Shown here: positions 19,923 to 31,251 of the stretch, piece by piece
Layout: each line of letters opens with the position of its first letter
Numbering within the stretch: position 1 is the first letter of the stretch
NCBI GenBank assembly: GCA_033239005.1
Contig: BSQZ01000006.1
Location: 8,387,662 to 8,451,661, forward strand
DNA: 64,000 bases
From: Lamellibrachia satsuma
Lineage: Eukaryota > Annelida > Polychaeta > Sabellida > Siboglinidae
Reading direction: 5' to 3'
Position numbers and translations under genes: made by a program
Notes under the pieces: model-generated
Databases searched by the model: none
Told to the model about the DNA's origin: nothing
Seen by the model: only the letters and a program-made list of their open reading frames with translations

Positions 19923-22900
19923 TTACTTTGGTGGCAGATACAGCTGCTTTGTAAGCATGGACACGATCGATGGGATCTGCTTCTTGAGGTGCATAGATTC
20001 ATCGGTAGGCACGTGTGATTCGAACTCGCAGGCGACCATGCAGTTCACTTTAGTCAGCAGTGTCAGGATATCGCGCTCACCACGGTCTCTCTGGAAGACT
20101 TTATACAGAGCCTGGATAAACCACGACCCATTGCTTGAGTTGCGCCAGGAGAAGTAACCTAAAACATGCAATCAATGGCGATGTTGGACACTTTTACTAG
20201 GTTTTAGTTACACAACTTCCTTTATCAACAGATGCTGCCACATTTTGTCAAGCTTTATAAATTGGAAAAACAATGGACCATTTGAAATGAGAATTCTTTA
20301 AACAACGCAGACATTTTATTATATTAAATATAATGCTATATAAGAAGAGTTGATGTTGCAAATTAATGGAACTATCTACAAGCATATATGAGGGGAATTG
20401 TTACAATCAGTTACAACGACTGGTATCACATACCAGGGGCCGTTGAGTAGGCATATAGGAAGTCAGCCTCTTCTGGGATACGTTGAATTTCTTGTTCTCT
20501 CTCTTTTACACCATCAACCACGTCGATGCCATGATCCAACAGGTCACCGCGACAAGCCTAGTAAAGGAGACGAGTAGCAGTGAGCAGAAGGCAGTCAGTC
20601 TGGTACACAACATAAGTCTTATTTCTATGTTGACAGTTGGTACTGTCCTTACTGAAATAATGAAATATATACATGTATGCAATACGGCTATTATTTCCCA
20701 GGAAAATGTACGAAATTATATTTGTAAAACTTGTTTTATAATAACTCTGAAGATATATTACAACGTAGTAAATGAGTCAAGATTTGTGTATCCCGGTGCA
20801 ATTATAGAAAGTCACCTCTCAGGTTCAATTTCACTGGAACTGCCTATAATCGTAATTAAAATATACATGCTGTTGATGGTTAATTTGCATGAAGTTGATA
20901 TAAATCATGTGTAAAAAAATACCCCTGAGAGGGTTTTCACGCCAAATACACACCTCTTAGTAAAATAATGTATATTTTTTAACACCGACATGCACAAAAA
21001 ATATATACAAATCTTAACAATGACTAAATGATGTGTATTTAGTTCACAATCGATTCCTGAGAACCCTCTTGTGGTTGTGATTGTTTTGAGCAAATTGTGA
21101 TTGTTTTGAGCAAATTGTGATTTGTATCACCTTAATGCACATTATCCATCAACAGCATGTATGTTCTAATTAGGATTATGTGATCATACATTGCAGAGAA
21201 CAGTTCCACCAAGTTTGATTTGTTCATGAGATATTAACTTGTGAAATAAGAATAATTTTATTTTATTTTAAAATGCTGTCACAAAAAACTGCCACAGCTC
21301 GAAAACTACTGGAGTTAGAATGCTCAAATTGGTGGTTGCATGTTTATCTTACCAAGAGCTTTCACGAAATAAAGAGATGAGAGAAAATGAAGAGTTCTGT
21401 GCAATCAAAAATATGACCCAACACCAAATTGTGGCGATAGTAAGAAAATTAATTTAAAAGAGTTGAAATCAAATCTAAATATTTGAACATATATGACTCA
21501 TGTGTTAGAAGTTACAGTGGTGAAACACTGCAGAGCTGCCAATATTGTCAACTGTTCACTATCGTCAAGGTGTATTTTCAGTACCTTTACTCACAATTCA
21601 AACTTTAGACCCCTGTTATGCAATGATGAAATTGTGTGATTAACATGTGCTTGATGATGGGTATATACCAATACATAAATATCAGATATGTGTAATATTG
21701 GGTGTCCCTGGTGAATTTACGGGCATTTGTTGAACTGCCAAAATCCTCTAAATATAATTGTTTTCTCGTTTTGTGATGCTTACAGCTTGATACTGGCTAA
21801 AACTGCACTGTGTCTGAAGGCATAGGCTGAAAGCTTCCAAAACCATCTGGAGTTGAGGCTTGAATTTTTGCACAGCTCCATCCTTCCACCAAAGGTATTC
21901 TTTCGGATTTTTTCATTGAAATCTGAGAAGGTCACCTGAGAAAATAATTGAAAGTTAGATAAGTTGGCATGGAAAGACCTTATGTTCAACAGGTTGCAGC
22001 AATGATGATGTTCTAAATTGATACCATATCAATTGACCTCATGATTATATTGAACCTTGATCTCACCTGTATGATGAAGACCTTTGCTTTGCCAGCGAGT
22101 GTCGGGCACTGTCTTCCCTTGAAAGGGTTCACAAGTGTGTCTAACTTGATGATGCCATCAGTGCCGTAGACTACGCCAAAGTCACCATGACTGAGGATTG
22201 CACACATGAAGCAGTCATTGTTGGTGTGATCTTCTCTAGCCACTGAAACCAACACCATACAATGTTACATGTCTGGTGATATAAAAAAGTCTATGATACC
22301 TATATCCTCAGTGACCGGTGCTCTTGGTTGCAAGAAACCAGAATCGTTAAGCATGACGCCATGAACAAGAACAATGCATACTACTGCAGCTTGTCGATGA
22401 ACATCTAGACAGGACCCTAGACTTTCGTTGTACTGCAACACACGCTACAATTCGACAAAGCTCCTATACCATTGTTATGTGGTGACCAGGCTGGTTTGTT
22501 GTGAGTTCCTTTATTAAATCCACTTTATATTAATCATTTGCATATGCTGACACGAGTATACTGTAATTTCAGAAAAGCAATATAGAGCAATAACATATTG
22601 TTTCAATTACTGTTCTTCTTCTGCAAATTACAAAACTGGAAGCGTTGTCGGGAAGACCGTGAACTAGATTCGTGCTCAGAGTCTAAACCACCAATAATTC
22701 CAACACCTTCTGGTCAAGATAATGCATAAGATAATGCCGAGATCTGTTTTATCACAGTGAAGCGCTGACTAAATAGACATGTATCATGGATGAACTGAGA
22801 CATGCGATTATCATGCTCATGGAACTGAAGGGAGTAGGATTGGAATTGGGAGGGTGAGGAATGAATGGATGCAATAATGAATGAACAGACAAATGAATGA

Positions 22901-24535
22901 ACACACAAAGGGACAAAACAGAGAAGGGGAGGCAAATACTCTCACTAACGACAAGTAATGTATGGCATTCACATCCATGAGTTACATGAATACAAACTAT
23001 CCTTACCTCCATCTAATATCCTCAACATATCTGTACACGTCTTGTTTTCTTCCAGTCTCACATCAAAGCCAAGTCCCATGAACAGTTGATACAGTTTTGA
23101 CGCGTCAACGTCGGTACCGTTACGTTCATCTATACACGTCTCTTTTTTGAAATAACGGTTGTTGATGATCACAAATACACCCCGTTTAGGGCAATTCATC
23201 CTGTATGCTTCCTCGTCACACCCTGTGTCCATGCTGCAGATAGCAATAACATGTTGTAAATTTGGTGGCTAAACGCACTTGGGAATAATAAAAAAGAAAA
23301 AAATACGTTTTTATACAGCGCGATATCCAGTCCGACGGATTGTTCAAAGCGCTTTACACTTCACCCCTGGCAGACTTGTCCATTCCAAAGCCAACTCAAC
23401 TTCTCTGGGAAGCATTCAGCCTCGCTACAATTACTGCGCAAAGACTATTCGTTCACATGTCCACCTCTATCTATAGCCAGGAACTCATTTATACAGTTGG
23501 GTGAATATTGAAGATGACATGTGACCTTTGGGGAGTATTGGGCTTATCATCATAAAATGTATAGATCCTGGATAGGTCTGGCAATTAGTATATGTGTACT
23601 ATGCTACATATAATACGGTCAGCAACGGCAGAGTAACCTCATACTTAGGCCTTTAGAAAGAAATGTGTCAATGTCTACTTTGGGAAAAACACTTAGAGGT
23701 TGCCATAAATACATTACGCAGCTTGGGACACATCTAAAGAAAGTGTGGTTTAGCATCATTTTACAGGTCTTTAATGGCAACTTAGTTGTGGTTATAACTG
23801 TGATCATAATCTTCATTTCAATTTAGTTGCAATCACTCTAGATGTGGTGGTTGTTGTTAATATACTGGATCTCCATTTTACCATCACATCAAATGTTTCC
23901 AAACGATCGTGACGTTAAACAAGATGTCAGCAACAATAATGTAATAACTATACGAAAGAGTGTGACGTTTGTGATGGTGTAATAGTTTCAAAATGTCAAA
24001 AGCATACAAAACATGTTCAATAAACCCCTTTCTCACCTTTAAAATAAAGACATATGAATATAGATTTATAAATAATTGAAATAAATAAATTAGGCCAAGC
24101 AAGAAAAACTATGTCTTTTGAAAACAAAAAAGGAAATTACGAACAGAAACAAGCAAGATGTAACATGTTCATCTGTAGTGAACGTTTGATTGTCAGATCT
24201 ATATGCTTGCAGTCCTTTACTAAAAAGATGAAGTTATGTTAACATTACAATGCGGTATCACAATTCCACTGCTATCTATAGTTAGTTATATATACAACCG
24301 AGAAAACTGGGGCATCGTGCAGTAAAAAAAATGCCCAGGCTTCCAAAGGCAGCCAAGGGATCTCAAATGTTCTAACCTTATGCTACCACCCCATGGGTGT
24401 TATCTAATTAGAAACAGAGATTTAAAAAAATCTAACTCACCTATCTACAGCATTAGCCGCTCCACCTCCTCCCGCTACCACTTTTGTATCTGGTGTATCT
24501 CCCGTTGCCACTCTTGCATCTGGTGTATCTCCCAT
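19923..24535 (-). CDS. Executioner-type caspase, copy A (five coding exons, 285 residues)
   Basis: Coding exons in transcript order are 24535-24441, 23233-23007, 22242-22067, 20557-20434 and 20158-19923. All have GT/AG boundaries and matching phases, and the total of 858 nt includes the stop. The prodomain is short (about 38 residues, no CARD or DED). Catalytic His126 lies in ILSHGD, and Cys168 in the Q-ACRG motif split across exons 3 and 4. S1-pocket residues are Arg69 (RNGTDVDA), Gln166 and Arg213 (YFSWRN). The [20 protein letters not shown] region and the [17 protein letters not shown] end match the caspase-3/7 clade. Caspases cleave after Asp; executioners dismantle cells in apoptosis. 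IDVVD-G in the linker is a candidate maturation site. An acceptor just upstream of the ATG implies a 5' UTR exon not identified here. Confidence 0.93.
21397..22011. other. 615-bp segment present only in copy A of the caspase intron
   Basis: Copy B reads gaagagttctaaattg where copy A has this segment between two ttct tetranucleotides. That fits either an insertion with a 4-bp duplication or a microhomology deletion in B. The minus strand holds an exon-like open stretch (21780-21940) with a preceding tttctcag acceptor. It has no caspase similarity. Confidence 0.6.
23283..23475 (-). repeat. SINE/LINE-tail-like repeat in a caspase intron (copy A)
   Basis: The minus strand contains aaagcgctttgaacaatccg and gcgctgtataaaaacgtatt followed by A/T-rich sequence, which resembles invertebrate SINE tails. 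The same block is at 57533-57725 in copy B, so it predates the duplication. Confidence 0.4.
24310..24420 (-). mobile_element. Decayed tRNA-derived SINE (copy A)
   Basis: Aligns with the better-preserved SINE at 58500-58620. Here about 17 nt covering the B box (atttgaaccctggtcct in plus orientation) are missing between aagggat and ctcaaatg. Confidence 0.55.
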
Positions 24536-24847
24536 TCTCCTGCAGGCTAAAAGCGCTTTGCAACCACAAACGATCAAAGTGTGAAATTTGAAGCAACAGG
24601 TGTTTTGTGTATACTGCTTAGAACTGCATCACAAACCTGGAAAGGTCTTGGTCACGAAGGGGAAGATGGGCATCGGAGCACTGACTAGTGTTGAGAAGGA
24701 GAAGAATGTTACCATTGTGGCCTGTGTGTCAGCGACTGACGTCTACGTCCCGCCAATGATGATGTTGGTCACGCGAACAAAAGTGGGTGGATTACAGCAG
24801 AGCTGTTCAAGTGCTTGTTCGACCATTTCGTTGAAGCGGTGCAGCTA

Positions 24848-25109
24848 AATCATCAACAAATGCCTGCACAGAATCATACACCTAACATGATCAGGCAATG
24901 TATCCAACATTACACTGTGGGAAAGAACCACACAGCTGCCAGTAGAAAACGAAATAAAGAAGAGAAAATGAAGGTGGATAGGACACACACTGAGGAAACT
25001 TGGAAAATGGAGAAAATGGCCACAAACAGACAAGAGTGGAGGACCATGGTCGATGGCCTGTGCCCCCAGCAAGCAAACAGGCAAAAGTAAGTAAGTAAGT
25101 AAGTAAGAA
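24848..25109 (+). mobile_element. LINE 3'-end insertion with target-site duplication
   Basis: A ~260-bp insertion splits the pogo remnant. The flanking gtgcagctaa(a/g)tcatc (15 nt) is present on both sides, and copy B has it once. The insert ends in a (gtaa)n tail (25088-25108) and encodes the end of a LINE reverse-transcriptase ORF (MATNRQEWRTMVDGLCP). It is a textbook target-primed insertion that is younger than the duplication. Confidence 0.88.
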
Positions 25110-25497
25110 ACGTGCAGCTAAGTCATCGCACTAAAATGTATTGTTCATCTTAGATGGCCACAGTAGCCATACCAAGAATACGAGAGTAATAGATAAGGCA
25201 AGAGACAAAACGTCGTCATCATGTCATTGCTGTCCAACTGCACGCATACGATTCAGTTCTATTGTGTGAGCGTGTTCAAGTGTGTAAATGCGAATTACAA
25301 CAGAGTAGTGCATATTTGGTTGCGCCAACACCCTGGCCGCTCGGTTGTAGAACTCCAAATAGCAACCCTCTTTGGATCGGCATACAACAAAGCTGCTACT
25401 ATGCGCAATGCAGTCAGTGGTTTCCGGGAGTGTGGGATAAATCCCTTCAACCCGCACATCTTCTTTGATGACGATTTTGTCTCGGCCGAATTGAAGG

Positions 25498-25620
25498 ACA
25501 GACCTGCTGACCTGCCTGATCCACAGCCGAATGCCACGTCTGCCGGTGACCTGCCTGATCCGCAAACGAATGCTACGTCTGTTGGTGGCCTGTCTGATCC
25601 ACCACCACCAACGATTGTTT
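25498..25620 (+). repeat. 39-bp coding repeat, about three units (copy A)
   Basis: Units gacctgcctgatcc(a/g)ca(g/a) with (c/a)(c/a)gaatg(c)cacgtctgc encode a 13-residue DLPDPQxNATSxG repeat at the pogo C-terminus. The homologous array in copy B has about 14 units. Confidence 0.8.
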
Positions 25621-26420
25621 AGTACATAAATTGTACTATAGAGTCTGTTAGTCGATATGCAACTTATTCTTTACAAGCCTTCTATCCCACCAGAAATAAT
25701 GTTTAACTTGATTTCAGCTGTTCACACGATGCTTTCTTTTACCGCTGCTGTTCACTAGAAAGTCTTAAGGACAGACACACATGCACACACAGTCAACCAC
25801 CATTTGTATCCTAAACGTGGATTAATGTTGATGATGTGATGTGGGATCAGAAATTGTATTGAAGTTTTGGTGATGATACAATTCCATATTGGCATAATAC
25901 ATTACAAATTATATTGTTTGCACATTTGTTTCCACATCATCGCGATGTTTACTTTTCCGCCGATGCCGGTGTCCATCCTGACCCACGAGGGTATGCAAGG
26001 ACAGAACCGTATCCTTCAATACCCGGCGATCCAGAAGTTGTCGGTGTATCTTTTAAATATATCATTGGTTCGACTAAACTTACCAGGCCAAAGTTAGCAG
26101 GTAGGGGTGGGGCAGCCCGAAAACAGAGAGCTGCACACTCAGAAATAGTAACAAGTTCGCCGCACAAAGTAATGGAAAGTGATGCCAAACAGTTTACATG
26201 CTCATAGTGCCCGTCTCTATATATTGTAATATGAGCATTTATCTATGATTACTTTTTTCAATAATGCATTTTTTTATAAACCCACTAATGTACTTATTGC
26301 GACAGTTTGAAACAGTATGCGATGGTCTATTCCATCTACTATATATGAGGCAATAGGGACTTGTACTTCACGAAATATTGACCAAAAACAAAACTATGCT
26401 CATAATACCCGACTTTACCC

Positions 26421-26469
<49 letters not shown>
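26421..26469. repeat. (AATC)n microsatellite, LINE 3' tail
   Basis: About 12 perfect aatc units directly abut the 3' end of the minus-strand LINE fragment that follows. Such tails are typical 3' ends of CR1/L2/RTE-type LINEs. Confidence 0.8.
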
Positions 26470-27560
26470 TCAAACCGACTGTTGGAAGCGCCACCCCAAC
26501 AGTCGTTGTTCGTGGCGCCGTACAAAATGTTCAAAATATTTTATTTAAAAAAATGTGTCTTTAACTGCGCTTTAAAAACAATTTCTGAAAGGCATGTTAA
26601 TGTCAGATGTTGTGGCAACAGGTTTCATAATGTCGGGGCTGCGACGCTGAAGGATCTGTCTTCCCAAATCCGTTCAGCTCGCGGGACACAAAGCTCACTC
26701 GAGCGCAACGATCTACGTGACAAACGTCGGCTGACATATGGAGTGCTATGTGTACGAAGAGTAGTACCTTGAATTCAACTCGCACTGCTATCGGCAGCCA
26801 GTGTAACTCTCTCAGTAGCGGTGTCGCGCGGCAGAATTTCGTGACCCCAACCATGAGGAGGGCCGCACAATTCTGCACTCTGGAGTCGTTGGATTTGTGT
26901 GAATGGGAGTCGGTACAGCAACGCCTTGCCAACGTCGAGTCTGTTTGTCACAAATGCGCGCACAATTTGCTTTGTTGCACTAGGGGCAAGGTAGCACTTA
27001 ATCATTGCAATATTGCATAGATAGTAGATAGCAGATTTGCAAACCGCCATAATATGCGACTCCATTCTCATGGTCTCGTCCAACTGTACACCAAGATTCC
27101 ACACATTATAAGACACCGTGATCAAACTATCGCCGATGTGTACTGCATGTAGCTCGATTTTCATCAGCTGCTGTGCAGAACCGAAGATAATGACCTCCGT
27201 TTTGTCATCATTCAGTTTCAGGAAATTGGAGCTCGTCCACGCCCTGGTTTCTGCCACAACCCCTCAATACGCTCGACAGCTGCAGCGATGTCCACCTGGA
27301 GAGGTTTCACTGGGAGGTAAATTTGGGTGTCATGACTCTGTCATCTGCACAGAGGTGGAACTTGCTGATGATATTGGCAACAGGCGCTGTGTATATAGAA
27401 AACAGCTGGGACCGAGCACCGAGCCTTGGGGGACACCATATGCAAGGGGATGGATGGTGCATCATGTTTGTGAACGGACTCTGTTCTGTCACTCATGTAT
27501 AATGTGAACCATTTTAGTGCATGATGGGCCACACCCACATCCTGTGACGGCCTAACCATT
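26470..27560 (-). mobile_element. 5'-truncated LINE with broken reverse transcriptase
   Basis: Minus-strand frames give the second half of a LINE reverse transcriptase: HALKWFTLYMSDRTESV, a GVPQGSVLGP block, a CADD version of the YADD catalytic box, then SNFLKLNDDKTEVIIFGS, NLGVQLDETMRMESHI and LDVGKALLYRLP. At least two frameshifts break it. The (AATC)n tail marks its 3' end. Confidence 0.88.
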
Positions 27561-27747
27561 GTTGTTTAGTAGCAATATCTAAATAACACTTATGTGTCCA
27601 TTTGTGATGCTTGTTTTGATGACCATCATGTTCATTGTATGTCTGCCTGTCTTGCTGGTGTTGAAATGTGAAATGATTTTCCTATTGAAAGTGTGTATAC
27701 AAAATAACTATAATGTTGTTGTATCGTTCTGTACATTTTATGTACGT

Positions 27748-27905
27748 TGTAAATGTAATGTAAACATACAAGGCCAGTGTTTGTGTAAATGTTGTGCCAA
27801 ACTGTGCATTGATTTTTAAACAAGTTGTAAATGTAATGCAAACATACAAGGTCAGTGTTTGTGTAAATTTTGTGCCGAACTGTGCATTCATTTGTAAACA
27901 TGTTT
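27748..27905. repeat. ~78-bp direct duplication, two units
   Basis: Both units read gtaaatgtaatg(t/c)aaacataca then agg(c/t)cagtgtttgtgtaaat and end tgcatt(g/c)attt. Confidence 0.85.
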
Positions 27906-27989
27906 CCGTGCTGTATGTGGAAGATTCAATCCCTGCTAGTGTTTGTAGTATGCATACAAATGTTACTAGTTGTGTACAGAACTACTGAA

Positions 27990-28789
27990 TTAAAATCACT
28001 GCATTCAGCCCATTTAACTAAAATTTAGGTAGAATATTGTGATTGAAATGCACTTTTTTGAAGATACATTAGTTATAATATCAACGATATATAAAATGTG
28101 TTTTACATAGTTGAATTATATTTTAGATATTAGAATACCCCGTAGACAGGCCTGTATGGTATATAGCCGCATAAGACATTACAAGTAAAGTCAGGCTCAA
28201 TAATTAAACGTTTCACCTTGCTTCTGTATTCGCATGCATGCTTGCGAAACTTGATGCTTTCTTGGTAAGCTATTTCCTGCCTGTTCTCAGTGCTACGAAA
28301 TTTGAGTGAAATGTGGTGTTCACAGGTTGTAACCTTGTGGGTGCTTACATGATTACAGGAGTTTAGTTTCTGTAGACATTACATGTTTGCAATAATTTCA
28401 GTACAAAACACTTTGCTCTCTGAATATGTTTCTCAGTGTGTTGAGTATGAGATAAAACATACTCTTAGTCTTATAACGAATTGTTTTAGTATTGAATATA
28501 GCAATATGTGTGGTGGTCTAACAAAATAGGTGACATGGTCCAAAACAGTAATGTCTTTTTATTCAGAAATTGGTAAGAGAAACCATTTCTAATTCAAACT
28601 CTGTTTATTCACATTAAATCTTCACTACAGCATAACACATTTTCTTCTCCAAATTTTCTGGTTGATTTTTATTAAACCATATATGCAATCCAGTTAATTT
28701 AATTACAAACTTATGTTTTTCAACACGCAAAAAGGATCCGTTGTTCATTTGTTGTGGCCAGGCCTGGGGTAATAGTAATATGTATCAGT
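27990..28789. other. No gene seen
   Basis: AT-rich sequence with no ORF or repeat I can name. Confidence 0.4.
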
Positions 28790-29762
28790 GGGGAAGGCAG
28801 TGTTAGTTGAGCCATTTTTCATTCCTTGTGATATGTAGTGCACCATCATATTCATAAGACAAAATTGTTTTTACTCTCATAAATTATGATTATTAGTAGA
28901 TCATTTTATACCATGATATGATACTATATCTAGTATGAACAGATAAATATGTGTAGCCGATTCAAATAGGGTTGGTCAGCTGGCTCACCTAACACTTGGT
29001 GTGGGGTAATTTGAGCCACAGCGTAGCGTATGTTGGGTAAATGTTTTATTTGTATAATTTACGTAAGCATTGGACTAAAAGTCCTTAACGACTCAGCCAA
29101 CAAATCTACTCAATGGGTACAACACCTCTACCCAATGGGTACAACACATCTACCCAATGGGTACAACACGTCACTGACAAGTCTGCATGACGAATTAATA
29201 AGTCGACACACTTAATATAGACTTAAAGGCCAATCGTAACCAGTGTAACTAATTGCTAATATATTACCTTGTCGCTATCCGATGTCCCAATTTGCTCGGA
29301 CAAATGAATTCCCTGATGTATTTTGGGGTAAAGAACACTCATCTTCGTTCTTTACCCCCTGCTCAGCTAACCCTCCCTTGAGCCTTGGGTGGCTCAACTA
29401 GACCCGTTTCAATAATTAAGCATTTTAAGTTAACTTCTCAATAATGCGCGAAGTGATGTAAATAATCTTCTTCCCTGTGCATAGTTAAACCATTTGTAAG
29501 TGCACAGATAATAAAGTCTGGTCACATGCATTGATTACACACCAGTAGACACTAATAACAATCACCAAAAACAAGTTTCGAAAAACGTCAAAAAGCATAC
29601 TTTTTACTCACATTTTCGGGCCGTTATGACAAATGGCACTTATTGTACATCAATCATGTTCTAATAATAATAGTCACGTTCAATCACTGGGTGGTACCAT
29701 GTAACTTTCGCTGCTGTAGTTTCCTGGGAAACATGGGTGGCTCAACTAACACTGCCTTCCCC
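28790..29762. mobile_element. 973-bp non-autonomous DNA transposon with perfect 25-bp terminal inverted repeats
   Basis: The first 25 nt (ggggaaggcagtgttagttg onward, 28790-28814) and the last 25 nt (29738-29762) are exact reverse complements. Inner relatives of the motif lie at 28974-29020 and near 29395. A ggggtaaagaac hairpin is at 29324-29358, and three ~22-bp units of caatgggtacaacac(c/a) are at 29112-29172. There is no transposase ORF and no clean target-site duplication. Confidence 0.75.
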
Positions 29763-30136
29763 TAACTACCGTTCGACATAACCGTGGGGCCCGGGGCCGT
29801 TGAATCTTCTGTCGGGCCCGTAACTGTCACAAGTTACAGGCCCGGTTGGCCAATGCGATTGTTTTTAATATTTAGTAATATTTTATGGGTTACAAGTTAC
29901 AACTTACAACAGTTCATCGTCTCATCGTTTCAGTCGCGAACACTTATAATTATATGCAGATTCAGTGGTACTGTCATGACCCCTAATAGTAATAGATGGA
30001 ATATAACACGATGTAATAGAAATAGAAAAAATGTAAGTTATTGAGCTATTACAATTGAATATTTGAATCGCATATAAATTCAATTTCATTTAAGTTGTTA
30101 GGCGTAAATATCAACATTTCTTTTGTGCTGAGCTAT
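29763..30136. other. No gene seen
   Basis: The start (29785-29850) has tandem-like gggcccg/ggcccgg motifs; the rest is AT-rich. Confidence 0.35.
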
Positions 30137-30218
30137 TCTTCACATAAGTCACCTTCACATAAATCACCTTCACATAAGTTACCTTCACATAAGTCACCTT
30201 CACATAAGTCACCTTCAT
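30137..30218. repeat. 15-bp tandem repeat, five to six units
   Basis: The unit is ttcacataagtcacc with single-base variants. Confidence 0.9.
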
Positions 30219-30458
30219 ATATCAGACATCAAAGGAGTCTACAGTTAGGAATAATGCTGGCTTCTTTTGTGTTAGGTCCAATAGCTGATAAAGACAATCA
30301 AGGCTGAGAAAAAATGCAATTGTAATAGCTTGAAATGTAATTATGCTATATTACATTGCCTTCAGCGTGTGATAGTCATAGAAAAAAGTAAGTAATAGTA
30401 ATATATTGCATTGCAATGTAATATACCCCAGCCATGGTTTAGGGTAGCTGTGGAAAGC

Positions 30459-30620
30459 TCACGTATAAATCCCCATTACTTGTCGGAGTTTATCTACTGC
30501 ATATGACACTGCAAGTAGTGCTCTGTCTGTGGCCGAGTAGTTGCGCTGCGCTTTGTTAAGCTGCTTACTCCAGAAGTTTAACGGCTTCCACAATGGGCAG
30601 ACACCTATGTAATAGTGGCT
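30459..30620 (-). pseudogene. Ty3/gypsy RNase H fragment
   Basis: Minus-strand translation gives WKPLNFWSKQLNKAQRNYSA and TDRALLAVSYAVDKLR, the start of a retroelement RNase H domain. Flanking coding sequence is absent on both sides, so this is an isolated relic. Confidence 0.65.
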
Positions 30621-31027
30621 ATCGTCGTGGGGGGTAGCGTTACATACAGCGAGTCGGCCTTTCGCAGGAGCTCCTCCATGCGGTGTAGGAAGCTCAAGGC
30701 TCTTGCGCAGCGATGGCGGCAGGCGGCAGAGAAGAGCCCAGCATTCAATATATTCTCGGTCCCTGCTCCCGGGGGGGGTACTCCCTATACTGAGGTATAC
30801 ATGTATGTGCCGCGCAAATGCCCCTGTTTTGGGCATTTTTATCTCTCTCTGTCCGAAAAAAATGAAAGTTTTCTCTCTTCGTGCCTCAATTAAACCTGAT
30901 AATTCTCTCTTTCATCGAAGAGGAAAAATTACCCACTGAAAACGTTCCTCCCGGGCGTACCTTACATACCTTAGATATTAGATAAATTGTTCAATAATTC
31001 TGTCTTGGTGATCATAAATTTCTTGAT
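30621..31027. other. No gene seen
   Basis: GC-richer than its neighbours at 30600-30780, with a g-run (30769-30778). Open frames here look like chance. Confidence 0.35.
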
Positions 31028-31168
31028 TTCTCTCTCTCTCTCTGTCTATCTGTCTCTCTGTCTCTCTCTGTCTCTCTCTGTCTCTCTCTGTCTCTCTCTG
31101 TCTCTCTCTGTCTCTCTCTCTGTCTCTCTCTCTGTCTCTCTCTCTCTGTCTCTCTCTCTGTCTCTCTC

Positions 31169-31236
<68 letters not shown>

Positions 31237-31251
31237 TCTCTCTCTCTCTCC
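31028..31251. repeat. (TCTCTG/TC)n microsatellite, ~220 bp
   Basis: Blocks of tctctctg change into a pure (tc)n run. Long S/L-only and R/E-only frames across it are artefacts. Confidence 0.97.

Larger units (their letters stand above)
24600..25622 (+). pseudogene. Truncated pogo/Tigger-type DDE transposase (copy A)
   Basis: Homology starts at GKVLVTKGKMGIGALTSVEK and includes VPPMMM, GGLQQS-type frameshifted sequence, FDHFVEAVQLN, then after a LINE insertion the CTHTIQF, WLRQHPGRSVVELQIATLFG and GFRECGINPFNPHIF segments typical of pogo DDE_1 transposases. The N-terminal DNA-binding part and the first catalytic Asp (NVDETG region) are missing. A compact ALTS-to-ATMRN order matches copy B. Pogo transposases cut and paste DNA at TA sites; this one cannot be active. 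Confidence 0.82.
17401..26065. repeat. Segmental duplication, copy A
   Basis: Sequence from gtgaacaaagtttattaatt (17409) to gaagttgtcggtgtatcttt (26033) matches 50735-61912 in the same orientation. The match covers all caspase exons, introns, flanks, SINE remains and pogo remains. Intron identity is high by eye. Copy A has its own LINE insertion (17703-18205), a ~615-bp extra segment in an intron (21397-22011), a LINE-tail insertion (about 24848-25109) and a ~1.1-kb loss at about 24635 compared with copy B. Confidence 0.92.

Noticed and set aside
31028..31251. Long open frames rich in Ser/Leu or Arg/Glu on both strands
   Set aside because: They are translations of a (TC)n microsatellite.
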